Source: Deroplatys truncata (Eukaryota; Arthropoda; Insecta; Mantodea; Mantidae). Taken from it: a stretch of DNA of 64,000 nucleotides. Position 1 is the stretch's first letter. Each line of letters begins with the position of its first letter. A program made the position numbers and the translations under genes. Shown here one piece after another: positions 22,935 through 33,974 of this stretch. The stretch lies in assembly GCA_030765065.1 (NCBI GenBank), contig CM060979.1:110472350-110536349 (forward strand), given 5' to 3'. The notes below the pieces were generated by a model that was given only the letters and a program-made list of their open reading frames with translations, did no database searches and was not told the DNA's origin.

Positions 22935-23809
22935 TCTGATGTGTTACACTCACATGACTTTCTCTACTTTTTACAAACGCTTATTCCCCATATGCTTCAT
23001 GTTAATCGAGATATCTTATTGCTAATTATCTTGTAGATGCAAGGGGAATTGCTAGGCTTTAAGCGATAGTCAAATATTTTAAGAGCTGGTTGCTATGTGG
23101 AGTATTCCATTCTCTTTGCATTACCAGGACAAAAAAGTGAACAACGAATTTGATAAAAAGTATAAGTATTGCAAAATTTAAGGGAATAAAAAGCAATATC
23201 TCTAAAATGGTTCACTCAAGATAAAAAAATGTATATGACATAAGTTGTGTATTTTAACGCGATCTACATTTTTTGTGTAGTAAAATTTTGTCTATCTCTT
23301 ATGGTTTACCAGTTATGCAAAAGTCGTTCAGAATGAAGAATACTTTTGGAGACATTCCCAGAAAATTCGAGATATACCTTCCATTTGTCATGAAAATATC
23401 TTAAACATATGATATTTTAATCAAAATCGTTAGAGCCGTTTTTGAGAAAATTAAAATTTTCGAAAAATGTTCCATGTAAAGGGTAATCTGGGGTGGGGGA
23501 TTTTCTTGAAAACCTTCGTGGCGCATCTCTGGAAGATACTGAACCTAAATACCAAGTTTGGTGTTTATCCGACTGTTCGTTTCTGAGTTATGCTGTTCAC
23601 AGACACACACACACACACAGACAGACAGACACACAGACACACACACAGACACGCACACACTAAGACACACACACGGACATGTTTCCAAAAATGCTTTTTT
23701 TTGGATTCTGGGGGTCTCAAAACATGTATTTCCGGTGAAATCTCGGTATCGAATTTTTGGGTGGAATACAATACTTCCCCTACTTTCTATACGTACTAGA
23801 GAAAAGTAA
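22935..23809 (+). repeat. Family A repeat, full-length copy
   Basis: Begins 'tctgatgtgttacactcaca' after a run of A and ends 'ctagagaaaagtaa'. It includes all conserved blocks in order: a Y-rich start, 'aggctttaagcgatagtcaaat', 'caatatctctaaaatggttc', 'tgtgtagtaaaattttgtct', 'gacattcccagaaaattc', 'attttaatcaaaatcgttag', 'gttccatgtaaagggtaatc', an interrupted AC/AGAC tract (about 23599-23675), and 'aatttttgggtgg'. A second, older copy follows directly. Confidence 0.9.
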
Positions 23810-23814
23810 AAATA

Positions 23815-24350
23815 GCATTACTCACATGATTTTTCTCCATAATTTTCTTGTCACAGTCAGATAATAATCATACAAAGGTTTAGAGATAATTGCACGATGA
23901 TTTACACTGTTCTTAAATGGTTTTGGTAATAACTGTTAGAAAATAAAGTGGATACATGTTTGTCGTAATCCCATGAAAAATAAAAAAATGGACATTAATG
24001 TTTCAAATGATACCTTATAGTTAAATCCGGTAAATTTGAAAGAGAAACAGCGAATATCTCGGAAATGCTTATGCTGCAAAAACGAAATATCTAATTGTGT
24101 GTTTTAATGATATGTCTACATTGCTTTCTACATTACTTTGGTTTTTATAGTTTTTCTGTTATGTAACTTCGGTGATAAGGACGAGGATTTCATAGATATT
24201 TTACAGGACATTCAAGCTATAGATGTATGGCATGCTACTATCTGAAACTTTCAAATAGGTAATAGTATCGCTGAATCCATTTTTGAGATAATAAAGGATA
24301 ACGAAACAATTTTCAATTACATGATAAACTCAACATAGAATGTTTAGACG
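23815..24350 (+). repeat. Family A repeat, old copy in tandem
   Basis: Starts within a few bases of the previous copy's end with 'gcattactcacatgattttt'. It keeps 'gcgaatatctcggaaatg', 'gtgtgttttaatgatatgtc', 'ggacgaggatttcatag' and 'ttttgagataataaag'. It stops before the (AC)n region. It is much more diverged than its left neighbour, so the tandem pair was not made by a recent duplication. Confidence 0.7.
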
Positions 24351-24644
24351 AAATCCATTTTACCTGAAAGCGTCAGAGAAGATAAAATAAGCACACAAGG
24401 AAGTAGCTGAACAGATAGTTTTATGTTACCAATTAAATGTTTTGAATTCATTTTACCGACCGTAGTGCACTTATATTAAGGTGTGAATAATAAACCTTCT
24501 GCTTTAATTAACCATGCCAAGAGACCTTTAAGATAGCAGTAGGCAGGCCTGAAAAAATTAATATATCACTAAAGTGAGCAGACAGACAAAACTTCGCTCA
24601 CAATAAATGTTTAAGTTTATTTAACAAAGCTTACAATTCCATCT

Positions 24645-24715
24645 TCCTTTCCCGGGATTGAACCTGTTACCTGGGACATAGGGATCCAGCGCTCAACCAC
24701 TGCATCAGGACCAAA
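24645..24715 (-). repeat. tRNA-like SINE head fragment
   Basis: On the minus strand it reads 'cagtggttgagcgctgg' (A-box-like) and, about 28 bp on, 'ggttcaatcccggg' (B-box-like). There is no complete cloverleaf. It sits within about 670 bp (24351-25021) that is otherwise unrecognised. Confidence 0.5.
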
Positions 24716-25021
24716 TTTGCAAGAGAAACTTAGAATCTTTACAAGTCAAAATTAACTGAAAATGAGTAAATAAATAAATAAGACCGAATTGTACACTTGC
24801 AACAGGTGATTTTTACCTCTATATCACTCATTCAACACTTATTTGGGTATTTCGCTCATATAGTTTCGATAAGAAGGCAGAAATGGAAGCAGGAGGAAGA
24901 AAAATTAAGTGCATAAGACTTATTGATGATACCCACTGCTAAGAGAAGGAAGGAAAATCCTAAGGAAATGTTAATGGAACTTCATGTCAACAACGAAGAT
25001 ATGGGATGAAGATGAAAAAAT

Positions 25022-25717
25022 TCTGATGTGTTACACTCACATGAGTTTCTCTACTCTTGTACAAACTATTTTTACAAACGCTTATTCTCCACATGCTTCA
25101 TGTTAATCGAGATATCGAGATGTCAATCTTATTGATAATTTTCATGTAGATGCAAGGGGAATATGGTTGGTTTTAAGCGATAGTCAAATATTTTAACGCT
25201 GGTTGCTATGTGGCGCATTCCATTCTCTTTGCATGTCCAGGACATAAAAAAGGATGAATAACGAATTTGAGAAAAAGTACAAGTATCGGAAAATGTAAGG
25301 GAATAACAAGCAATATCTCGAAAACGGTTCACTCAACAAAAGAAATGTATATGATATAAATTGTGTATTTTAACGCGATCCACATTTTTTGTGTAGTAAC
25401 ATTTTGTCTCTCTCTTATGGTTTACCAGTTATGCAAAAGTCGTTCAGAATGAAGAATACTTTTGGAGACATTCCCAGAAAATTCGAGATATACATTTCAC
25501 TTTTCATGACAATATCTTAAACATATGATATTTTAATCAAAATCGTTAGAGCCATTTTTGAGAAAATTAAAATTTTCAAAAAATGTTCCATGTAAAGGGT
25601 AGTCTGGGGTGGGGGCATTTTCTTGAAAACCTTCGTGTTGCATTTCTGGAAGATACTGAACCTAAATACCAAGTTTGGTGTTTATCTGACTGTTCGTTTC
25701 TGAGTTATGTTGTTCAC

Positions 25718-25762
<45 letters not shown>

Positions 25763-25909
25763 CACACACACACGGACATGTTTCCAAAAATGTTTTTTTT
25801 TTTTTTTTTTTTGGATTCAGGGAGTCTCTAAACATGTGAAATCTCGATACCGAATTTTTGGGTGGAATACAATGCTTCCCCTACTTACTATACGTAGTAG
25901 AGAAAGTAA
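25022..25909 (+). repeat. Family A repeat, full-length copy
   Basis: Starts 'tctgatgtgttacactcaca' and ends 'tacgtagtagagaaagtaa'. It is 888 bp and close in sequence to the copies at 22935 and 57623. It has a pure (AC)n tract (about 25721-25757) and a 20-base T run at about 25793-25812 where other copies have 7-8 T. The frame FHVKGSLGWGHFLENLRVAFLEDTE is open into the microsatellite and then lost. Confidence 0.9.
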
Positions 25910-26974
25910 ATAAAAAGGCAAAAACTGTAGTTGTTAAAAGCAAAGCATAGAACACACAATTGGAAATTCGGTGGACATCTATGTATAGATAGATATTTAG
26001 GATGTACCTACGACAAAGAGTAACATAAGCTTGTCAAGAAGTACACAGTAGTTGTCCCTCGAATGGGAACTAAGAAAGAATTAGTAACGCCCTTTACGTG
26101 CAACACGCTAGTGAGAAACCTGGCCATTGCGATCTAGCAAGGCACACGATTGGGAGTACTTGAAATGTAGATGTGAAGAACAATGAAGATCGTAAAATGG
26201 GTATAAATATAAAATAATAGAAAGTGAGTAACTGATCAAGATGGGGGTTAGAAATTGACTGGAACATTGACTCAGTAAAAGCAATGAAGGAATGAAGGAA
26301 TAACAGATTCAAGGCAGAAGAAAATACAAGAAGAATCACAATATTAGGATAAATGATTCATATGTGGAGACGAGGAGAAAAGTAGTAAAGAGTGAAAATT
26401 GGAGGAGATTGAGTTTTCACTGAAGTATCTACCCTTGGGCAGTAAATTATGAATGAGTGATTGAACAGCTCAGAAATTGTTACACTCATATTGAAATTTT
26501 TAAAACCAGTTTCCCTGTTCTTTTTATTGTTTTTATTTTTAGAGATTTCTTAATTTTAAATTGCTTCATATCGCGTGCCTACTACTTACATATCAATAGA
26601 AAATTATATAAAACTTTGATACTTACATATGTTTATAAATATAATTATTTTGCTAACATGATCAATATTTAATTACACAATAATACTCATGTTGAGGAAA
26701 TTGGGAAAGAAAATTAAAATCACATATTTCACATCAAACTAAACTCAGCCAACCAGAAACATTAAAACTTCATCTCAAACATTTGCCAACATACCATTGA
26801 GATGTATTATTCTGTCAAAATATAGGTACCCTCCTGCGGAACATGTTTTCAAAACGATTACAAAGCCTGTAATAAACAACTTAGGATTATGTGGTGTGAT
26901 GTTGAAATTCCAAATGAATGCGACTGAAAGCGTGGATCTTGGCAATTCTGCACCTGTGTAACATTAAAATCATC
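25910..26974. other. Unannotated AT-rich sequence
   Basis: No repeat, domain or RNA signal recognised. Short frames (81 codons minus at 26094-26339, 71 plus at 26457-26672) are rich in Phe, Leu and Ile and look like chance frames. Confidence 0.5.
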
Positions 26975-27226
26975 AGCGAGGTGGCTTCACGGTAACGGGT
27001 CCCGGGTTCGATTCCTGTCGACCGCCCACTCTGACCTTGGGTTTTTCGTGGTAGTCTAGCGACCAATGCTGCGGTGGTTTCTCAAGGTACCACGATTTCC
27101 TTTCTCTCATTTCCCTTTCATTCCGTGTCCTCATGTTTCAGGCGAGCATCTAGGTTGCGTGGCGTGTGGCGGTGCCGGTGACACTTGGATCCAAGAATTC
27201 CCAGTGGACGCTAGAGGTTGTTGGTT

Positions 27227-27268
<42 letters not shown>

Positions 27269-27406
27269 TACCAGAAGTGGGACGGGTCTTCGAACCGGGA
27301 ACTATTGGGACTTCCGCGTGTCCCTGTGGCCTGTCTGCCTGCGGCCTGTAGCCTCCTATGGTTCCAACACTTCATCCCTTACTCCTGTGGGGTGGTAGAC
27401 GCAATA
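26975..27406 (+). repeat. SINE family B, copy 2, split by fold-back element
   Basis: The head carries a good B-box 'gggttcgattcctg' at about 27004. The body follows copies 1 and 3 block for block, with an expanded (CT)n at about 27230-27262. It runs to 'gacgcaata' at 27406, where the fold-back element begins, and appears to continue at 28221 with 'tagatctcatg', matching 'taaatctcacg' in copy 3. The 110-codon and 96-codon frames through it have no domain. Confidence 0.85.
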
Positions 27407-28220
27407 CAGAGTGAGCCAAAAAACTACGAACCGGCTACGCGGTGTTTTTCCTGTTCGCGTCCTCGGCGCTCGTTGCCGCCTGCCGCTATCACGGAAAGGC
27501 GCGGATGAAATCATACATTTTAAAACTACTTTTAAAGGCTTTACTTACCAACTTTATGAAAGGAGATGCTGAAACTGGCCACCACCGTCGTTGTCCATAC
27601 ATTTTTGGCACTCCTTTAGGAAACTATCCATCACTCGCCGTAGTTCACGTAGAGAAATGCTGACAATTTCCTGGTGGATATTTTGTTTTAATTCTTCCAG
27701 GGTGTGTTGGTTTGTTCTGTACCTATACTTTGTTTTAAGTTACACTAGAGATAGAAATCGCAGAGGGTTAGTTCGGGGGAAGAGGGAGCCACAAATCTGT
27801 GCTAATAATGTTGTCCTCAAACATACTTTCAATTTTTCTCATCGAAATATTGGCCGTATAAGCTGTTGCAGAGTCTTATTAAAAAAGGCAAAACCTCGCT
27901 CCCTGGCTGTAAATTCTCTTAAAAAGAAAAAAACCGGGTAAAATTGTATTCACGTATGTACGGGCTTCAACTGTTGACTCGAAAAAAATTGGCGAGTGAT
28001 GGATAGTTTCCTAAAGAGGTGCCAAAAATGTATGGACAACGACGTGGCCAGTTTCAGCATCTCCTTTCATAAAGTTGGTAAGTAAAGCCTTTAAAAGTAG
28101 TTTTAATAATGTATGGTTTCATCCGCGCCTTTCTGTGATAGCGGTAGACGGCAACGAGGCCGAGGACGCCGACAGGAAAATCACCGCGCAGGCGGTTCGT
28201 AGTTTTTTTAGCTCTCCCTG
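27407..28220. mobile_element. Fold-back transposon with about 230-bp inverted arms
   Basis: Arms 27407-27639 and 27991-28220 are inverted copies of each other. The outer ends read CAGAGTGAGCCAAAAAACTA and, reversed, CAGGGAGAGCTAAAAAAACT. TA lies on both sides (27405-27406 and 28221-28222), the target duplication of Tc1/mariner (IS630) elements. Both arms hold the last coding part and 3' end of a transposase, facing outward, so this is a palindrome of two 3' halves around a 351-bp loop rather than an element with simple short inverted repeats. Confidence 0.85.
27545..27920 (-). pseudogene. IS630/mariner-type transposase C-terminal remnant
   Basis: Read on the minus strand from the loop into the left arm: DSATAYTANISM (the family's QDGATAHTA block, Asp codon at 27875-27873), FEDNIISTDLW (family: sxrlWPPRSPDL), a degraded PRTNPLRF (family: PDLTPCDFFLW), HTLEELKQNI, SLRELRRVMDSFLKECQKCM and a stop near 27545. 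Frameshifts separate these blocks. The last block is duplicated, in plus orientation, in the right arm (27993 onward). The catalytic N-terminal half is missing. Confidence 0.8.
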
Positions 28221-28222
28221 TA

Positions 28223-28799
28223 GATCTCATGTTGGTCGCAGGTGCGAGGTGTTCCCTTCCGTTGTTTACCCTATACCCTAACCTTAAACTTAACAATGTA
28301 TGCAGATAAAACTTCTAGAACATCTAAGAAGAAAAAGTTGTTGTGAGTCATTCAACAAACATTAAAAACGATAACCTTTTTCAGGGATGAATTGATATTC
28401 TGATACAAAGTGACAAAGACGACGGATAATGGTATTCTTTTTGTACAACCGTAAAAGAAAAATTTGCAGGCAATGAAACCAAGACCTTAATCTGACAGCC
28501 TGTCAGATTTTTTCCGTGTTGAACGGAAAAAAACGTTGGTAGTCACAGTATCTACGGGTATATTGTGTACATCAAGCTCATTAACAAGTGTAGCAATCTA
28601 TAAGAAACTCACCACAAGTTTCTTCTCAGAGGTCTTGTTACTTTGAGGTAATAAAAACCATAGTATAAAAATTGAGAGAGCGTAACGAAGATACAGCTCA
28701 TTAATGGTGTCTCCACTCCAAATTCCCAGTTGAATGATCAGTGGCTCTCTTCAAATACGAACAGATGCTTCTGATATTTTCTACAAAGTACATTTCGTC
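28223..28799. other. Probable SINE B end, then unannotated sequence
   Basis: The first tens of bases may be the tail of the SINE interrupted at 27406. The rest has no recognised feature. Confidence 0.4.
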
Positions 28800-28960
28800 T
28801 GTGTCCCGCATTCGCGAGGTCTCAGATTCAAAGCCCGTGGGCCGACCAAACTACTGGGTTTTTCATGGTTTCCCTCAGTCGCCAAGATAAATAGCGGATT
28901 GGTTATCTAATACCACGACTCAAAGTTCCAGTTTATCTCTAAAACATAGCAAACCTGAAA
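28800..28960 (+). repeat. tRNA-headed SINE, partial
   Basis: 'ccgcattcgcgaggtctcag' with B-box-like 'agattcaaagccc' (about 28826), then the family-typical 'gggtttttcatggtttccc' body start. It shares the anticodon-arm and variable-loop stretch 'gcattcgggaggtc' with the SINEs at 29777 and 63466 but has a different downstream body. Confidence 0.65.
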
Positions 28961-29026
28961 ATATATTCCACAGATAATGAAATTAGGTAGACTGGGCGGC
29001 ACCCCAATGCCGTCTGACTAGCACGT

Positions 29027-29372
29027 GTACAGTTGCCTAGCACTAAGGCCTCTGCGGACACGTGTCGAAACTGCCACCTGCCCTTCATATATAAAAGTAG
29101 AAGTACAGCTGTCTGGCACTAAGACCTGTGGACACGAGTCGAAGCTACCATTTGCCCATCACGTATAAAAGTAGAGGTACAGTTGCCTAGCACCAAGGCC
29201 TCTGTGGACACGAGGAGAAGCTGCCATCTGCCCATCACGTATAAAATAGAAGTACAGTTGCCTAGCACTAAAGCTTCTGTGGACATGTGCAGCAGCTGCC
29301 ATCTGCCCGTAACCAGTAGAAGAAGAGGTATAGTTACCTAGCACTAAGACCTCTGTGGACACATGACGAAGC
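29027..29372 (+). repeat. Minisatellite, about 75-bp unit, 4.6 copies
   Basis: Unit starts at 29027, 29103, 29177, 29252 and 29328 (spacing 74-76). The consensus contains 'gtacagttgcctagcacta', 'cctctgtggacacg', 'agctgccatctgcccatcac' and 'gtataaaagtag'. Units differ by point changes and small indels. Units 1-3 contain TATAAAAG and unit 4 TATAAAAT. A 71-codon minus-strand frame reads through it as an imperfect peptide repeat, with no sign of a gene. Confidence 0.9.
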
Positions 29373-29667
29373 AAGATGGTATGGTACGGGGATGAGATCT
29401 AGAAGGCTAACTCTCTGCCACACACCGAGCCACGAGATCCGTTGCGATATTACCGGTTAGTTAAAGTGATATAAAATAAATAGAGAGGGGAAAAAGTAAA
29501 TTGTTGAACATTTCCTTCAGTGAGTATGACGAGAGGATAAAGAAGCCCACAATTCCCTACTCAACAATATTCCCTCAGTTGAACTTTTTCAGTTTAGAAA
29601 TCAAAGACAAATCTTCACGTCACAGAAATACAGCAGATAGTGCAAATGATGGAGAACACTTCAAGTA

Positions 29668-29769
29668 GGTTTGTTCACAGGTACGTACAAACCTTTTTCC
29701 AAAAATGCTCTTTTGAGATTCAAGGACCACAAAATTTCCATCGTTATCGAATGTACAGCAGGTAGAGAA
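29668..29769 (+). repeat. Family A fragment, 3' end with deletions
   Basis: Contains 'tttgttcacag' without the (AC)n tract, then 'ccaaaaatgctcttttgag', 'tatcgaatgtacagcagg' and 'tagagaaag'. Its right end abuts a SINE. Confidence 0.65.
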
Positions 29770-29776
29770 AGTAAAA

Positions 29777-30351
29777 CCGAGCGGAATGGCTCGGGCGATA
29801 ACGTCTATGCCCGCATTCGGGAGGTCCCAGGTTCCATCCCCCGACCGCGCACTCTGACCCATGGGTTTTTCGAGGATTTTTCCGGGTCATCAGGTGAATA
29901 CTGGAGTGATTTCTTTCATCCCCCGAATTTCCTTTCCCTCCATTTCGTTCCATTAATCGTTTCATTCATCCTTCATCCCTTTTGGTCTACTATTTCATGT
30001 TTGGAAATTTCGGCGATGATGTTTCGGTGCAGCGTGGCAGGGAAAAAGGATTTCTCTGAACTTGCTCCGTTTCTCAGCCTTGCGCTGGTTGCCGGGTATA
30101 AGGCGCCCCTTCGGGGATTGTTGAACCCTATATGGGACAGGGTTCCCGGTCTGCTTGTCCGATGCCGGGGCGTCTCAATCTGGAAATGTTAGGATCCTGT
30201 CATTGCTGTGCCGTCACTCCTGGTTCGGCGGCCGGTGTCTCCCTTCACGACATCCCTCCCAGCCGGGGATGACCCTTCGTGGGGCGTTGGTATATCCTCA
30301 TTCCTGGATCGGTGCCGAATTCCCTCCGCTTCACAATCCAAACTAAGAGAT
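29777..30351 (+). repeat. GC-rich tRNA-headed SINE (family E)
   Basis: The head 'ccgagcggaatggctcgggcg' has an A-box-like start, and a B-box-like 'aggttccatccc' follows at 29830. The body starts 'ctgacccatgggtttttcg' and is unusually GC-rich up to 30345. It is flanked by AGTAAAA (29770-29776 and 30352-30358), a plausible 7-bp target duplication overlapping the family A end. The 173-codon frame (29671-30192) spans the SINE boundary and is not a gene. Confidence 0.75.
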
Positions 30352-30358
30352 AGTAAAA

Positions 30359-31129
30359 TATGTTAAAAAGCTTGACAAAACGTTTATTTTGCTCTTGATA
30401 CTAGACATAGTTGCTTTAGTGAACGGTGGTTCGCTAGGGATCGAATTATCTGGGTGACAAATAATTAAATTACTGTCTCTGTTTCTCCCAGCAGACGGAG
30501 TAGCGAAGTATCACCTAGCTGTAGCATTGAAACGTCTCCAAGTCCGTACACAGATTCTTACACAAAGCGTCATCTGGGCACTACAAGACCTAGAAGTTTG
30601 TAATGGGAATTTTGAACCTCCTGTATTTGGAGCTAAGCTGTATTTAATATTAATAATGATTAAATCTAGGGGAAAATAAATGTCAGTAACATAAACGATA
30701 AGTAGTTAGATTAAACAGTAAAAACTTCCTAACTGGAGGGTAGTGGTCCATGATCAATGTTAACGTCACTACTTATTTCATTAGGGACTCCAGGAGAAAA
30801 GCTTGCGTGTTTACAATAGTTGCTTCTACAAAACAAATATGAGAGAAATCTGGTGCAGACACTTAACAACGTTCTCTAATCATGAAAAGCTCACATATTT
30901 TGTATTACAGTATTCATATAAAATATATAGATATTCTTGTGTCCACGTTACTTTATTTACTACACATTTTTACCTAGGAATCAAACTAAGCAATTAGTGC
31001 TTAGTTACATACATTTAGTAACAGTATTGAAATGTTTAGCCACGTTAAAGAGCTCTTGCGATGAAAAGAAAAAGGAACAATCGCAAAGTTTCAATATTCC
31101 GTCAGATGACGTTCTTGAGAAAGTGTGTA
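30359..31129. other. Unannotated AT-rich sequence
   Basis: No repeat or domain recognised. Frames of 64 and 75 codons lack any family resemblance. Confidence 0.5.
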
Positions 31130-31740
31130 CATGGAACACAATATTTCGAAAACGGCTACGCTGAGAAAAATATGTATGAGTAACAAACTATGTATTTTAA
31201 TCAGCGCTGCATATTTTTTTTTCTTTCCTTCTGTAGCCAGTTGTGTATCTCCCACGGTTTTCCAGTTCTACAAAATTTAATCAGAATACAGGCTATTCTC
31301 AGAAAATTCAAGATAACTCTACATTATATTTATCATGTAAATATCTTAAATACTATAAGGTATTTTAATCAAAACCATTAGAGTAATTTTTGAGTTACAA
31401 GAAATACCGAAAAATGTTTCATATAAGGGTAGTTTGCGGTGGGAGAATTTTCTTGAAAATATTCGTATAGCATCTTTGGAAGTTACAGAACTTAAGTACC
31501 AAGTTTGGTATTTATCGAACTTTTTTCCTTTGGGTTGTGCTGTTCACATACACACAGACAGACAGCCACAGCCACACTCACGCTCATATGGTCCTTTTTT
31601 TAAAAATGTAATTTTTTTCAGGGGGCCTCAACTAGTACGTATTTCCGGTGAAATCTTGACATTGAAATTTTGGGTGGGGTTCAGTACTTCCTCTGCTTAT
31701 TGTAAATACTCAGAAGAGAGTAATACTCTAAAAGTAAAAA
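31130..31740 (+). repeat. Family A repeat, divergent, 5' truncated
   Basis: Collinear with full copies from 'acaatatttcgaaaacgg' onward: 'ctcagaaaattcaagata', 'attttaatcaaaaccattag', 'tttcatataagggtagtttg', a short degenerate AC tract (31552-31585), 'atttccggtgaaatcttg' and 'ttttgggtgg'. The terminus has decayed to 'cagaagagagtaata'. A 104-codon frame (31434-31748) covers the 3' part but uses a different frame after the microsatellite than the copies at 1 and 57623. Confidence 0.8.
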
Positions 31741-31744
31741 GTAT

Positions 31745-32285
31745 TTAAAATTCAAACCAATAGCAAAGATTTTCCCGGAAATGCATAACATAAACTGTGT
31801 GCTTTAAAGAAATCTAGGGTTTTTGTGCAGTAAAATTTTGCTTTTCTCTTACAGTTTACCAGTTATGCAAAAGTGATTCAGAATGATGAGGACTTCACAG
31901 GCTATTTCCATAAAAGTCAAGATATACTTACCTATATTTTATTTTTCATGCAAATATTCTGAACATTGGTATTTTAATCAAAATCGTTAGAACCATTTTT
32001 GAGAAAATAAAAACTAAATAACAGTTTTTCACGTAAGGGATAGTTTGGGATTATTTCGCCTGGAAAATCTTCCTGTCTGAACTTAAACATCAAGTTTCAT
32101 ATTTAACGTTTTTGAGTTATGCTATTCACAGACACACATTCACATAAATTCGGACCTCTATTTATTTATTTATTTTTCAAATTCAGGAAGCCTCAAAATG
32201 TATTTTCAATGGAATCTCAGTATCGAATTTTTGGGTGGCATTCGACACTTCTACCTACTATAAATAGGTAGCAGGAATGTAAAAT
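31745..32285 (+). repeat. Family A repeat, second copy in tandem
   Basis: Directly follows the previous copy. It keeps 'agcaaagattttcccgg', 'gtgtgctttaaagaaatc', 'gtgcagtaaaattttgc', 'gatgaggacttcacaggc', 'attttaatcaaaatcgttag', 'tatcgaatttttgggtgg' and the degraded terminus 'aggtagcaggaatgtaa'. It has no real (AC)n tract. Confidence 0.8.
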
Positions 32286-33966
32286 GTATATAAGTACATT
32301 AGCTTATGTACAGACTTGTCCAATTTTGGGCATACGAAGCTTTGATTGTTATGTTTTTCTTCGACATTAAATTTCTTGTATGATGTGTATGTGTTTGAGG
32401 GGGGTCAGTGGTTTGCACAAATAACGCGTGTAAAATCAAATCATAGATCAGGTTTGAGAGATAAACATTTATTCCTCAGTAGAAGATAGTGATAGTTGAA
32501 ATAAAACTTGGTTTTCATTAGATCATTGCAAAATTATAAAAGAAATTAAGAATGTAATTTTAATCTTGTAAAGTAATTGTAACTCTAACCTTGCGGGAAA
32601 ATGCAAATAAATTGATCATGAGTATTAGCTGAAAATAAGAATTGGTGATCATTACTCTCGTCCACTTATGATTGATTGTCTTTAACCTAATTTCATCGTT
32701 TGCTAGTTCCTTCTAATGATTCTGTAACTCAATTTAATTGTTTTGTCTAGCTAGGTTCCAGACTGGAAGGAGGATTAATATTAAACCCAGTCTCAGTACG
32801 TGATAGTAGAAGAATTTCATTTGCCGGAATAATACTAAATAAAATAAAATATAGCAATAAACATGCACCCAGGTGGTGCATCTCTATTTCCGTAACTTCG
32901 GAAGAGTATGCAGTAGAGTTTTAACTGTCTACGCAAGCAAGTCGTGGGAATGCTTAAGGAGTTACAATATCGTTCTTTCTTGTTATCGCACATCCGTGTT
33001 AGTGGCACATAAACGTGATAAACTATCTAGAAACGTGCTGCTCTGCTGCAGAAGTGACGACCTCTTTTCCTACAAAGAGTTCATGTTATCGATGAGCTCA
33101 TGGTCGCTCACAAAACTTTATTACTGATTTTCACCCTGTTTATTCTTTAACAACTGTAATTTTAGTTCTTTATGGTTCATTCTGATGATCAAAGATGACA
33201 TATTTATGTATCGTCTGTAGGTTCTACGTTCGCTTTAGCGGAGCACATTTAACTTAGTTTCATCTGTCTCTGTACACATGATACAACTGCAAACCACTAC
33301 AACAGTTGAAAAACTATATGCCTATGCACAAGAATTAGAAGAACATTCGTCTAGAATTTTCAAATCCGGTTGAAAATGGGACGAAATTAATTTAGTTTAG
33401 AGAGATTTTATGCTAAAATGCTTCATGTACGGAGTTTATATTTTATATACTACGTATAACAAGAGTTAGAATAAATTTCATCATTTTTCAATTAGATTGA
33501 AAGAAATGCACAAGTGTAAGGTAATTTATATTGACTTTATCATAAAAAATGCACGATTTTTATGCATTATAAAGAGAGAATATTTTGATACCGTAAAAAT
33601 TGACGGAGATATAAATAATTAAAGAAATAACAGTAAGATAAAGAAATAATTATAATAAATAACTTCCGAATATTAAATCAGTGCATAATGTAATAAGATT
33701 GAGTTGAAGGATTTGTCCAGAAAGTAGAAGGTAACTAGGAATCCGGTTAACAAAAGTAATTAGCATCAACCGAGGATAGAAAACATTAGTTTAAGGATTC
33801 TGGGAATGCAGTTAATGGGCGAATTCATTACGTTTGCACGTAGACAGAAATTCTAAAAATGAGAAGTGAAATGTATTTTCGAGAGTTTAGCCAGACACCT
33901 TAGTAACAAGGTAAGAGACTCGCATGAAGAGAGTTTAAGTACTGGCCCTAGCGTGAAATAACGTTT
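32286..33966. other. Unannotated AT-rich sequence
   Basis: About 1.7 kb with no recognised element. The longest frame is 84 codons (32873-33127, plus) without domain resemblance. Confidence 0.5.
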
Positions 33967-33974
33967 GTGGGAGT

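Noticed and set aside
29027..29372. CRISPR-like spaced repeats
   Set aside because: Units are directly adjacent at 74-76 bp with no unique spacers, and the DNA is eukaryotic. It is a minisatellite.
29671..30192. 173-codon plus-strand open frame, the longest in the window
   Set aside because: It starts in a family A fragment and runs into a tRNA-headed SINE. It has no domain, and GC-rich DNA has few stops.
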